5,724 nucleotides of DNA from Planctomycetaceae bacterium (GTDB taxonomy: Bacteria; Planctomycetota; Planctomycetia; Planctomycetales; Planctomycetaceae). Below, one piece after another: positions 1-5,724 of the stretch; position 1 is the first letter of the stretch; every line of letters begins with the position of its first letter. The notes beneath the pieces were generated by a model, which saw only the letters and a list, made by a program, of their open reading frames with translations, was not told the origin of the DNA and ran no database searches. The position numbers and the translations under genes were made by a program. Location of the stretch: assembly GCA_016765335.1 (NCBI GenBank), contig JAESQE010000312.1, positions 1 through 5,724 on the forward strand. The letters run 5' to 3'.

Positions 1-10
1 ACGAAAACTG

Positions 11-70
11 ATCTCGGGTAGCTCATACGATCCCGTTCAGGGTCGTGTGAGTGCCGCAGGTACCCGAGGT
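11..70 (+). repeat. Two-stem palindromic element, possible structured RNA or dispersed repeat
   Basis: An outer stem pairs 11-20 with 61-70 (ten pairs, one of them G-T). An inner stem pairs 22-30 with 43-51 (nine pairs, one G-T) and continues after a bulged T31 as 32-34 with 40-42, closing a five-base loop at 35-39. Bases 52-60 stay unpaired on one side. Both imperfect pairs are G-U in plus-strand RNA and become A-C mismatches in minus-strand RNA, so a plus-strand transcript folds better. It lies about 90 bases past the stop of the RND gene. On the minus strand a run of four T follows three bases after the stem, so a weak terminator role for that gene is an alternative. No coding frame was recognised in 1-161. 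It resembles intergenic repeats I associate with planctomycete genomes, but this was not verified. Confidence 0.5.
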
Positions 71-161
71 TGAGGTAAGTTGCTTTGCGAAGAGAATGTG
101 CAAATACAGATGTAATTTGATCAAGTCGTTCTGAATGGTATCAAGGACGAAATGATGCGTC

Positions 162-3100
162 TTACCGCCAGATTAATCTTATCAAATACTGCCGCAGGTC
201 CATCATCAGGCTGAACAGGATGGGGACCAGCAGTAGCGTGAAGCAGGTGGAGACGATCAAGCCTCCCAGGACGACGCTGCCCAGGCCTCGGTACAGTTCG
301 CTGCCTGCTCCGGGGAACAGGACCAGCGGGAATAAGCCGGGTACGGTGGTTGTCGTGGTCATGAAGATGGGACGAATACGGGTTCGCACGGAGGCTAAAA
401 TTGCTTCATTAGGCGACATGCCTTCGTCTCGAATATGGACCAGCGATTGATGCACAATAAGAATGGGATTGTTCACAACGGTACCAATTAAAATGACAAA
501 GCCGAGCATCGTGAGTACATCCAACGCCTGAAACATAAACAAATTCAGCACCGCTAACCCCAGTAATCCTCCCAGTGCTCCGAGTGGCACACTCAGAATA
601 ATCACAAACGGATACAGCCACGATTCAAACAAAGCAGCCATCAGCAAGTACGTAATCAATAACGCCAACGCCACATTGAAACTCAGCGAAGCCCACGTTT
701 TGCTTAAGAGGTCTGCGGTTCCGGTTAAGTTAATACGATAAGAATCGCCCAGCTGGCCCGATTCGTACATCGGCTGCACGATTTTTGTCTGGATGATTTG
801 CATGGCATCTTCCAGAGCCATTTCTGGCGGCGGGGAAACTTCAATGGTAATGGCTCGCTGGCGTTCTCGATGGTTAATTTGCTCGGGGCCGCTGCTCATT
901 TCGACATGAGCCAACGTCCCCAAGGGCACCAGTTGTCCCGAAGGAGTTGCAACCGGAAGAGCTTTCACATCCTGTGTTGATTGCATGCTTTGTTCGAGAC
1001 CAAGAATTGTCAGATCGATTTTATTTCCACCGACAAAATAGTCGCCCGCATAGGCACCATCCACTAATGCATTGGTGATATAACCCAAATCGGCAGAGCT
1101 GATTTGTAACTCGGCAGATTGTAGTAACCGCGGATGAAGATGAATTTCCGGACTCGACAAATCGAGGCTGGGGACTGGGCGAGCTTGTACATTGGGGATA
1201 TTTTCTCTGACCTGCCCAAAGATTTGTCCTCCCATTTGAGTGAGACGTTTTAAATCGGGACCAATGATTTCGATGTCGATGGTTCGACCAGATGTCAGTC
1301 CCCGTTCAAACAAACTGGATTGCTTGGCGACTGCAAAAGTTCCCGGCAGGCTCGCTCCGGTTCGCATAACCAGCGGGACCATTTCGGCGGCTCGTAAGGG
1401 ATCGTGTGCACGGATTCCGATAAAGACCATTTTCCCTCGGGCAACAAAAAAGAAATCGCCAATCACCGGGGCATCTAATTTTTCAGCTTCGGGGCTACCG
1501 GGATCAACATTCCAGTACGGTTGGAGTGCGGATTCCACTGTTTCGCCGAGTTTCATCAGTTCGTCTTGATTGTATCCCGGAGGAGGCAACAAAATCCCAA
1601 AGACCAAATTTCTATTACCAGTCGGCAAATATTCCACCTTGGGCCACAGCAGAAAACTCAATCCGATGGAAGCACCCACAAGAATGAAAACCGTTAACAA
1701 TCGAAGCAGAACAGATTGCAAAATCAACTGATTGGCTCCGACAATTAAAATCACAAATCGCTGACCGACGCCATTGATGAATGATTCCAAAAAGCTGACC
1801 GGCTTGTCGGCATCAGTCTTGTCTGTTGTTTTCAATATTCTTGCTGCGGTAGTTGAAATTAATGTGACCGAAATAATCAGCGATATTCCTACAGCAGAGC
1901 TAATCGCCAACGCGATATCCTGAAATAGCTGCCCGGCTTCTTCCTGTACGAATACGACCGGCAAAAAGACGGCGATGGTTGTTAATGTCGAAGCGACAAT
2001 CGCTCCCCAGACTTCGTGTGTCCCTTTGATTGCGGCTTCAAACGGTTTTTCTCCCATTTGTGCGTGCCGGTAGATGTTTTCCAGCACCACGACAGCGTTA
2101 TCAACCAACATTCCGACTGCAAAAGCAAGACCTGCCAGGCTGATCACATTCAATGATCGATCCAATAACCCGAGTATCAGAAAGGTTCCAATAATACTGA
2201 TCGGGATCGCGACGCCAACAATTAATGCTCCGCGGGCATACCAAAATCCAGCCAGTAAAATGAAGCCCAGCGAAATCGCAAAGAACCAGGCATTAAGATA
2301 AGCAGCTGCCAAAGCGCTGATCAAAATAAACGGCATCAAAATGAGAGTCCGTAAATTTAAGTGCAGAAACAGCATCAACACAATCATTGTTAATGCACCG
2401 CCCACAAATATATTTTGCCGAACAAGATTGACTGACGAATAAATGTAATCGGTTTCGTCATAAACCTGAATCAACTGTAAGCCACGAGCTTTGAGAATGT
2501 TTTCGTCAATATCATCCCGTGCTTCCCGTAAGCCATCCATGACGTCAAGAATATTCGCACCGGTTTCTCGGATACAATTGACCGCGATGCTTGACTCGCC
2601 GACTCGCCGAACCAGTCCGTCCGGTTTTTTAAATCCTAAGCGAACTTCTGCAACATCGCGCACATAAACCGGAGCACCATCACGTACGGCCAACAGTTGC
2701 TTTTCGATATCTTCAATGTTTTGGAATTGTCCCAGGGTTCGCACAACCCATTTCCTTTTTCCTTCCCAGAAATTACCTGCGGACGTATCTGCGTTCTGTC
2801 CTCGAAGGACTCGTCTGACATCCAGAATTGTTAACTGCCGGGCAGCGAGTTCTTCGGGGTCAACCACAATTTGCAATTCGTCTTCCAGACCACCAATCAC
2901 GTTAGATTGCGAAACTCCAGGAACGCGTTCAAAACGTGCTTCAATTTCATCCTCAACAAAGCGTCGCAGTTCGGTAACATTCAAATCTTTGGGAGGCAGT
3001 AATTCTTCAATTTCCGGATGCGATTTCGCGAGATCTCTCAAACGCAACATCGCCAGTCCGATGTTGTGTGAACGGCGAACATGTTCGATTTCTTTCTTTA

Positions 3101-3584
3101 ACTTGGGATACTTTTTCTGGAAGGCTTCTAATTCGGAATCAGCAGGCGACCGGGCACCGAAGATGAACCAGGCAACCGGAGAATCGGACGAATTAGATGT
3201 ACTGATCACAGGCTGGTCGGCGTTCTCTGGGTAATCAGCAACCTGCTGCAATCGCGAGTTGACCTTAAGCAAGGCCTGGTCCAAATTCGTGCCCACCTGA
3301 AATTCAAGCGTGATCGATCCCTGAGAATCTGCACTTTCAGAAGTTAGCCGCACGAGCCCCTCAACAGATTTGAGAAATTCTTCCTGTTCCAGGACAATTT
3401 CGCGTTCTACTTCTTGAGGACTTGCGCCGGGCCAGCGAGTAGAAACTGTGATCGATGGTCGTTGAACCTCAGGCGTCAATTGCATCGGCATGCGAAAAAA
3501 GAAGATCGCTCCGAACAACGTGACCAGCAGAACCCCCACGATGACCTTCACGGGGTTGCGAACAAATGCTTCAATTAAAGCCAT
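162..3584 (-). CDS. RND-family efflux permease (HAE/AcrB-like inner-membrane subunit) with extra TM hairpin
   Basis: This is a proton-driven inner-membrane pump subunit that normally works as a trimer with a periplasmic adaptor and an outer-membrane channel to export hydrophobic or toxic compounds; the substrate is unknown. The 1140 aa show the full duplicated RND plan: TM1 at about 11-31, first porter half 32-388, TM2-TM6 at about 389-577, a cytoplasmic linker, TM7 at 627-646, second porter half 647-964, and TM8-TM12 at 965-1127. Family signatures include LTPEVQRP and RWPGASPQEVEREIV near the N-terminus, GMLVDNAVVVLEN in TM4 and RPIFMTTTTTVPGLFPL in TM11. TM4 keeps the first relay Asp (D495) but has Asn at the second position (N496). 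In TM10 the AcrB Lys940 site is N1038. About 50 extra charged residues lie near 145-200, and about 39 extra hydrophobic residues near 412-450. I chose the ATG at 3584 because MALIEAFVRNPVK matches the usual RND N-terminus; a TTG three codons upstream has a closer AGGA (four-base gap) and is the alternative. No adaptor gene adjoins it. Family assignment is secure. Confidence 0.95.
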   Translation of the reverse strand: MALIEAFVRNPVKVIVGVLLVTLFGAIFFFRMPMQLTPEVQRPSITVSTRWPGASPQEVEREIVLEQEEFLKSVEGLVRLTSESADSQGSITLEFQVGTNLDQALLKVNSRLQQVADYPENADQPVISTSNSSDSPVAWFIFGARSPADSELEAFQKKYPKLKKEIEHVRRSHNIGLAMLRLRDLAKSHPEIEELLPPKDLNVTELRRFVEDEIEARFERVPGVSQSNVIGGLEDELQIVVDPEELAARQLTILDVRRVLRGQNADTSAGNFWEGKRKWVVRTLGQFQNIEDIEKQLLAVRDGAPVYVRDVAEVRLGFKKPDGLVRRVGESSIAVNCIRETGANILDVMDGLREARDDIDENILKARGLQLIQVYDETDYIYSSVNLVRQNIFVGGALTMIVLMLFLHLNLRTLILMPFILISALAAAYLNAWFFAISLGFILLAGFWYARGALIVGVAIPISIIGTFLILGLLDRSLNVISLAGLAFAVGMLVDNAVVVLENIYRHAQMGEKPFEAAIKGTHEVWGAIVASTLTTIAVFLPVVFVQEEAGQLFQDIALAISSAVGISLIISVTLISTTAARILKTTDKTDADKPVSFLESFINGVGQRFVILIVGANQLILQSVLLRLLTVFILVGASIGLSFLLWPKVEYLPTGNRNLVFGILLPPPGYNQDELMKLGETVESALQPYWNVDPGSPEAEKLDAPVIGDFFFVARGKMVFIGIRAHDPLRAAEMVPLVMRTGASLPGTFAVAKQSSLFERGLTSGRTIDIEIIGPDLKRLTQMGGQIFGQVRENIPNVQARPVPSLDLSSPEIHLHPRLLQSAELQISSADLGYITNALVDGAYAGDYFVGGNKIDLTILGLEQSMQSTQDVKALPVATPSGQLVPLGTLAHVEMSSGPEQINHRERQRAITIEVSPPPEMALEDAMQIIQTKIVQPMYESGQLGDSYRINLTGTADLLSKTWASLSFNVALALLITYLLMAALFESWLYPFVIILSVPLGALGGLLGLAVLNLFMFQALDVLTMLGFVILIGTVVNNPILIVHQSLVHIRDEGMSPNEAILASVRTRIRPIFMTTTTTVPGLFPLVLFPGAGSELYRGLGSVVLGGLIVSTCFTLLLVPILFSLMMDLRQYLIRLIWR

Positions 3585-3634
3585 AATTACCAAATAATCC
3601 TAAGCAGAGACGACTTACTCAATCGTGTGTAAAA

Positions 3635-3667
3635 ACTGAATACAATAATATCAAGACAGTATTCAGT
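3635..3667. promoter_or_regulatory. Perfect 9-bp inverted repeat flanking the -10 box, operator candidate
   Basis: The arms ACTGAATAC (3635-3643) and GTATTCAGT (3659-3667) are exact reverse complements separated by 15 bases. The candidate -10 box of the pump promoter (3645-3650) lies between them, one arm reaches the edge of the -35 box, and the other covers the predicted start. The right arm also forms part of a CAGTAT direct repeat (3657-3662 and 3664-3669). The layout fits a site where a dimeric repressor would block RNA polymerase, as is common for efflux pumps, but no regulator gene lies in the window. Confidence 0.4.
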
Positions 3668-3672
3668 ATCAA
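3645..3672 (-). promoter_or_regulatory. Candidate sigma70-like promoter of the RND gene
   Basis: On the minus strand a -35 box TTGATA (3672-3667, five of six consensus bases) and a -10 box TATTAT (3650-3645, five of six) are separated by 16 bases. This predicts a start near 3638 and a leader of roughly 54 bases before the ATG at 3584. It is the best match I found by eye upstream of the pump. Planctomycete promoter rules are less well defined than those of Escherichia coli, so the call is an inference. Confidence 0.45.
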
Positions 3673-3800
3673 AGCACTCAGAGTCAAATGTCTTTATAGC
3701 TGATGTTGGCAATTTACAACGTGAGAACAGGAATTTGTCCACAAAGTAGAAGTATTTGATGACTTCCGATGTGTAAACATTAATTGACACTGATGAGGAA

Positions 3801-3835
3801 ATGAGCGGCAAGGCGCTAGCCGCCGGTTTTTTTTT
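3801..3835 (+). repeat. GC-rich hairpin followed by T9, terminator-like dispersed element
   Basis: A GC-rich core at 3805-3826 can fold with GCGGC (3805-3809) against GCCGC (3819-3823), or with GGCG (3812-3815) against CGCC (3821-3824). It is followed by nine T at 3827-3835. By shape this is a plus-strand intrinsic terminator, yet no plus-strand gene precedes it in the window, since the pump reads the other way. It resembles a short element that I recall as recurring in intergenic regions of Gimesia-like genomes. A stray repeat copy is therefore more likely than a working terminator, though it could insulate the sulfatase from read-through. Confidence 0.45.
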
Positions 3836-3870
3836 GATTTAACACCGCAGTTTCAAAATGAGAGCAGTTG

Positions 3871-3890
3871 GAGTTCACGCTTTAGCGTGC
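3871..3890. repeat. Small palindrome, CACGC-TTTA-GCGTG
   Basis: CACGC (3876-3880) and GCGTG (3885-3889) form a perfect five-base stem around TTTA, and the flanks GAGTT and CTTTG complete a 20-base motif. It sits 35 bases after the T9 element and about 45 before the candidate sulfatase promoter. The sequence resembles a short repeat I associate with planctomycete intergenic DNA (unverified). A regulator-binding site for the sulfatase is an alternative reading. Confidence 0.35.
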
Positions 3891-3934
3891 TTTGTTGCGA
3901 TTCGGGCTGCATTGTCAGAAAATGTCCTGTTGGT

Positions 3935-3963
3935 TTGACGTAAGCAGTTTACTCGATCATGAT
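3935..3963 (+). promoter_or_regulatory. Possible promoter of the sulfatase gene
   Basis: TTGACG (3935-3940, five of six consensus bases) is followed after exactly 17 bases by CATGAT (3958-3963, four of six). A start near 3970 would give a leader of about 115 bases and would exclude translation from the upstream ATG at 3959. The -10 match is weak, so this is tentative. Confidence 0.3.
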
Positions 3964-4084
3964 AAACCTCAGCCATTATGAAACAGCTGGTTGTGATTTC
4001 GTTCTATGCTATCGGTTTCCAGATCAATGGTATCAATCCAACGAACAAACAATTACGCGAAGGCGTATCAGAAAGATGATATTC

Positions 4085-5545
4085 ATGAAATTTAGTTCGA
4101 TCTTCACATTGATGCTGCTTTCATTCAGTAGCCTGATGCAACTTACCTGCGGTTCGATTCAAGCTGCCAAGAAACCGAATATTTTGTTTTTGTTTGCGGA
4201 CGACCAAAGAGCGGATACGATTCGCGCCCACGGGAATTCGCAAATCCAAACGCCTCATATCGATAAAATTGTAAAACAGGGATTCAGCTTCCGGAATAAT
4301 TACTGTTTTGGATCGAACAGCGGTGCCGTTTGCATCCCCAGTCGTGCGATGGTGCATTCCGGAAAAATCTGGATGCATTCTAACAGTCAGCTCATCGGAG
4401 AAGTTACCTTAGGAGAGACTTTACGCAAGCAGGGCTATGCTACATTTGCGACTGGAAAATGGCACAATGGCGGAGCCGCAATTCTTCGTAGTTTTGAGCA
4501 GGGAAAAAATGTCTTCATGGGAGGCATGTGTGATCACACCAAAGTCCCGGTTTCAGAAATCAAAGATGGCAAATTGATCAACCGCGGGACAGGTAATCAG
4601 TTTTCAAGTGTTTTGTTTGCTGATGCGGCTGTCGAGTTTTTGAAAGATCGAAAACCAGAACAGCCATTCTTTGCATACGTTGCATTTTCTGCACCTCACG
4701 ATCCTCGTAATCCTCCAGAGAAATATCGGGAGATGTATTACAACAATCGTCCGACGCTGCCGGAAAACTTTCTGCCCCAACATCCATTCAATAACGGTTC
4801 TTTGGTTATTCGTGATGAAGTACTAGCCGGTTGGCCTCGCCAGCCAGATGTCATCAACGATCAGTTGTGTGAATACTACGGTTTGATCACACAAATGGAT
4901 GATCAAATTGGTCGGATACTCGAAGCCCTTGAGCAGACCGGCGAAGCGGATAACACAATCATTGTCTACGCAGCCGATCATGGATTAGCCTTGGGAAGCC
5001 ACGGCTTGCTGGGCAAGCAATCTGTTTATGAACACAGTATGAAGTCGCCTTTGATTTTCAGTGGTCCAGGAATTCCTCAAGGAAAACAAACCGAGGCATT
5101 CTCCTACCTGTTCGATATCTACCCAACGCTTTGTGCATTAACGGGAATTCAAGGGCCAGCCGGATTAGAAGGTCACGATTTATCTTCCATCTGGAAAGGC
5201 GAAAAAGATCAAGTACGTGAGTCTGTCTTCCTGCCTTATTTGAATATACAACGCTCGGTTCGAGACCAACGCTGGAAGTTGATTGTTTATCCGAACATCA
5301 ATCATTCTCAGTTATTCGATCTGGAAAACGATCCACATGAAAAGAAAAACCTTGTCCAAAACCCGAAGTACGCTTCACAGCTTCAAAAGATGCAGGTTCT
5401 ATTGAAAGATTGGCAACGAAACATTGGTGACACACAGTCGCTGAGCGTTGAAAATCCAAAACCTATGCAGATCGATCTCTCCAAAGTAAAACGTAAACCT
5501 GATCGACACCAACCCCAGTGGATTATCAAAAAGTATTTTGACTAA
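4085..5545 (+). CDS. Secreted sulfatase (alkaline-phosphatase superfamily, type I formylglycine-dependent)
   Basis: It hydrolyses sulfate esters, most likely on sulfated polysaccharides, in the periplasm or outside the cell; the exact substrate cannot be read from sequence. The 486 aa begin with a Sec-type signal peptide (MKFSS, hydrophobic core 6-19, likely cleavage near SIQA-A at 25-29). Visible active-site elements are metal-binding D39-D40 in LFADDQ, the formylglycine motif C83-I-P-S-R87, K125 and H127 in GKWH, H205 in SAPHDPR, D298-H299 in AADHG, and K311 in LLGKQ. LFDLENDPHEKKNL is the usual C-terminal sulfatase motif. Cys rather than Ser at position 83 means a formylglycine-generating enzyme or equivalent must activate it; none is encoded here. 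All key residues are present and the length is normal for the family. The ATG at 4085 puts the signal peptide at the N-terminus; an in-frame ATG at 4076 (MIFMKFSS, GAAGG 12 bases upstream) is nearly as good, while one at 3959 would bury the signal peptide behind about 42 residues. The short secreted form fits sulfatases used for polysaccharide breakdown. Confidence 0.93.
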   Translation: MKFSSIFTLMLLSFSSLMQLTCGSIQAAKKPNILFLFADDQRADTIRAHGNSQIQTPHIDKIVKQGFSFRNNYCFGSNSGAVCIPSRAMVHSGKIWMHSNSQLIGEVTLGETLRKQGYATFATGKWHNGGAAILRSFEQGKNVFMGGMCDHTKVPVSEIKDGKLINRGTGNQFSSVLFADAAVEFLKDRKPEQPFFAYVAFSAPHDPRNPPEKYREMYYNNRPTLPENFLPQHPFNNGSLVIRDEVLAGWPRQPDVINDQLCEYYGLITQMDDQIGRILEALEQTGEADNTIIVYAADHGLALGSHGLLGKQSVYEHSMKSPLIFSGPGIPQGKQTEAFSYLFDIYPTLCALTGIQGPAGLEGHDLSSIWKGEKDQVRESVFLPYLNIQRSVRDQRWKLIVYPNINHSQLFDLENDPHEKKNLVQNPKYASQLQKMQVLLKDWQRNIGDTQSLSVENPKPMQIDLSKVKRKPDRHQPQWIIKKYFD

Positions 5546-5575
5546 TGACTTCTCGGGCTATAAAAGAGCAAGTTT

Positions 5576-5614
5576 AAAAACCCCCTCTAACTCCCCTTCC
5601 CAAGGGGGAGAACC
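5576..5614. repeat. C-rich/G-rich palindromic repeat downstream of the sulfatase
   Basis: CTCCCCTT (5591-5598) pairs with AAGGGGGAG (5602-5610) around a three-base CCC loop with one bulged G, and is preceded by AAAAACCCCCTCTAA (5576-5590). No T-run follows on the plus strand. On the minus strand the alternative pairing of 5604-5608 with 5581-5585 is followed directly by TTTTT, so it could end minus-strand transcription arriving from the right. Near-identical motifs recur in intergenic DNA of several phyla as I recall, so a dispersed repeat is the favoured reading. It begins 31 bases after the sulfatase stop and may also stabilise that mRNA end. Confidence 0.5.
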
Positions 5615-5661
5615 ATTTGATTAGAAGTACTCCTAAAAGCCGGTACTTTGTTTTGCGATCG

Positions 5662-5724
5662 ATGAGTCATCCTACCATGAATGAAATCCAGGAAACGAAG
5701 CCACCTCGCAAAGATTACCGGGTT
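5662..5724 (+). CDS. Possible start of a downstream gene (partial, runs off the window)
   Basis: An open frame from ATG at 5662 (MSHPTMNEIQETKPPRKDYR...) or from the in-frame ATG at 5677 continues to the window edge. It lies 116 bases after the sulfatase stop, on the same strand. The 16-21 visible residues are hydrophilic and charged and match no family I recognise. No clear Shine-Dalgarno precedes either ATG. The frame is short and open upstream to 5578, so this could be chance; it is included because the position and strand suit a following gene. Confidence 0.35.
   Translation, partial: MSHPTMNEIQETKPPRKDYRV

Larger units (their letters stand above)
3585..4084. other. Divergent intergenic region between pump and sulfatase
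   Basis: This 500-base stretch separates two genes reading away from each other and I see no convincing gene in it. The pump side (3585-3680) is AT-rich and holds a minus-strand promoter with an inverted repeat. The middle (3681-3800) shows nothing I can support. Bases 3801-3890 hold two palindromic elements of dispersed-repeat type. The sulfatase side has a possible plus-strand promoter at 3935-3963, followed by an open but non-conserved-looking leader up to 4084. Reading frames crossing the region (minus strand 3587-3811; plus-strand extension 3959-4084) look like chance. Confidence 0.7.

Noticed and set aside
1240..1569. Plus-strand open frame of 109 codons antisense to the second porter half
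   Set aside because: It shows no domain features; the opposite strand encodes a conserved protein.
2716..3234. Plus-strand open frame of 172 codons inside the pump gene
   Set aside because: It lies wholly antisense to a strongly conserved RND coding region, and its Ser/Arg-rich translation looks like a shadow frame.
3585..3593. TTG start giving the pump three extra residues (MVI)
   Set aside because: The ATG at 3584 gives the standard RND N-terminus; the TTG has a nearby AGGA, so it is noted as an alternative only.
3784..3789. Perfect TTGACA -35 hexamer on the plus strand
   Set aside because: No acceptable -10 box lies 16-18 bases downstream; that position is occupied by the GC-rich hairpin.
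3587..3811. Minus-strand open frame of 74 codons directly upstream of, and overlapping, the pump start
   Set aside because: It contains the predicted pump promoter, has no recognisable domain or clear ribosome site, and its composition looks like AT-rich intergenic DNA.
4139..4156. Possible lipoprotein cysteine in the sulfatase signal region (QLTC)
   Set aside because: The residues before the Cys do not fit a lipobox, and a signal-peptidase-I-like site (SIQA-A) follows, so a soluble secreted form is preferred.
4121..4378. Minus-strand open frame antisense to the sulfatase active-site region
   Set aside because: The plus-strand frame has all sulfatase catalytic motifs here, so the antisense frame is incidental.
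1..5724. CRISPR array, tRNA, rRNA, insertion sequence or defence system
   Set aside because: No spaced direct-repeat array, cloverleaf, rRNA motif, transposase frame or defence-type domain was seen on either strand.

Overview
The window reads as chromosomal DNA of a Planctomycetota bacterium, probably near Gimesia or Rubinisphaera. That is inferred from moderate GC content, a secreted S1-type sulfatase whose C-terminus ends in the planctomycete style (...WIIKKYFD), an RND pump of the type common in that phylum, and short palindromic intergenic elements that resemble dispersed planctomycete repeats. The assignment rests on recall and was not searched.

Layout, left to right. Bases 1-161 hold no gene but carry a well-paired two-stem element at 11-70. 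Bases 162-3584 (minus strand) encode one full-length inner-membrane RND efflux permease of 1140 aa. Bases 3585-4084 form a 500-base divergent intergenic region. It contains a good sigma70-like promoter for the pump with a 9-bp inverted repeat around its -10 box, then a hairpin plus T9 element, a second small palindrome, and a possible promoter for the sulfatase. Bases 4085-5545 (plus strand) encode a signal-peptide-bearing, formylglycine-dependent sulfatase of 486 aa. Bases 5546-5661 contain a C-rich/G-rich palindromic element. A possible new reading frame starts at 5662 or 5677 and runs off the window.

The two main genes are divergently transcribed and I see no functional link between them. 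The pump has no membrane-fusion (adaptor) gene next to it inside the window, so it must draw its adaptor from farther left or from elsewhere in the genome. The sulfatase belongs to the export-and-desulfate machinery that planctomycetes use on sulfated polysaccharides.

I found no CRISPR array, tRNA, rRNA, transposase or obvious defence system. The most interesting points are two apparent insertions in the RND protein (about 50 residues in the first porter subdomain, and about 39 residues forming an extra transmembrane hairpin between TM2 and TM3), altered proton-relay positions, the operator-like repeat, and the folded element at 11-70.
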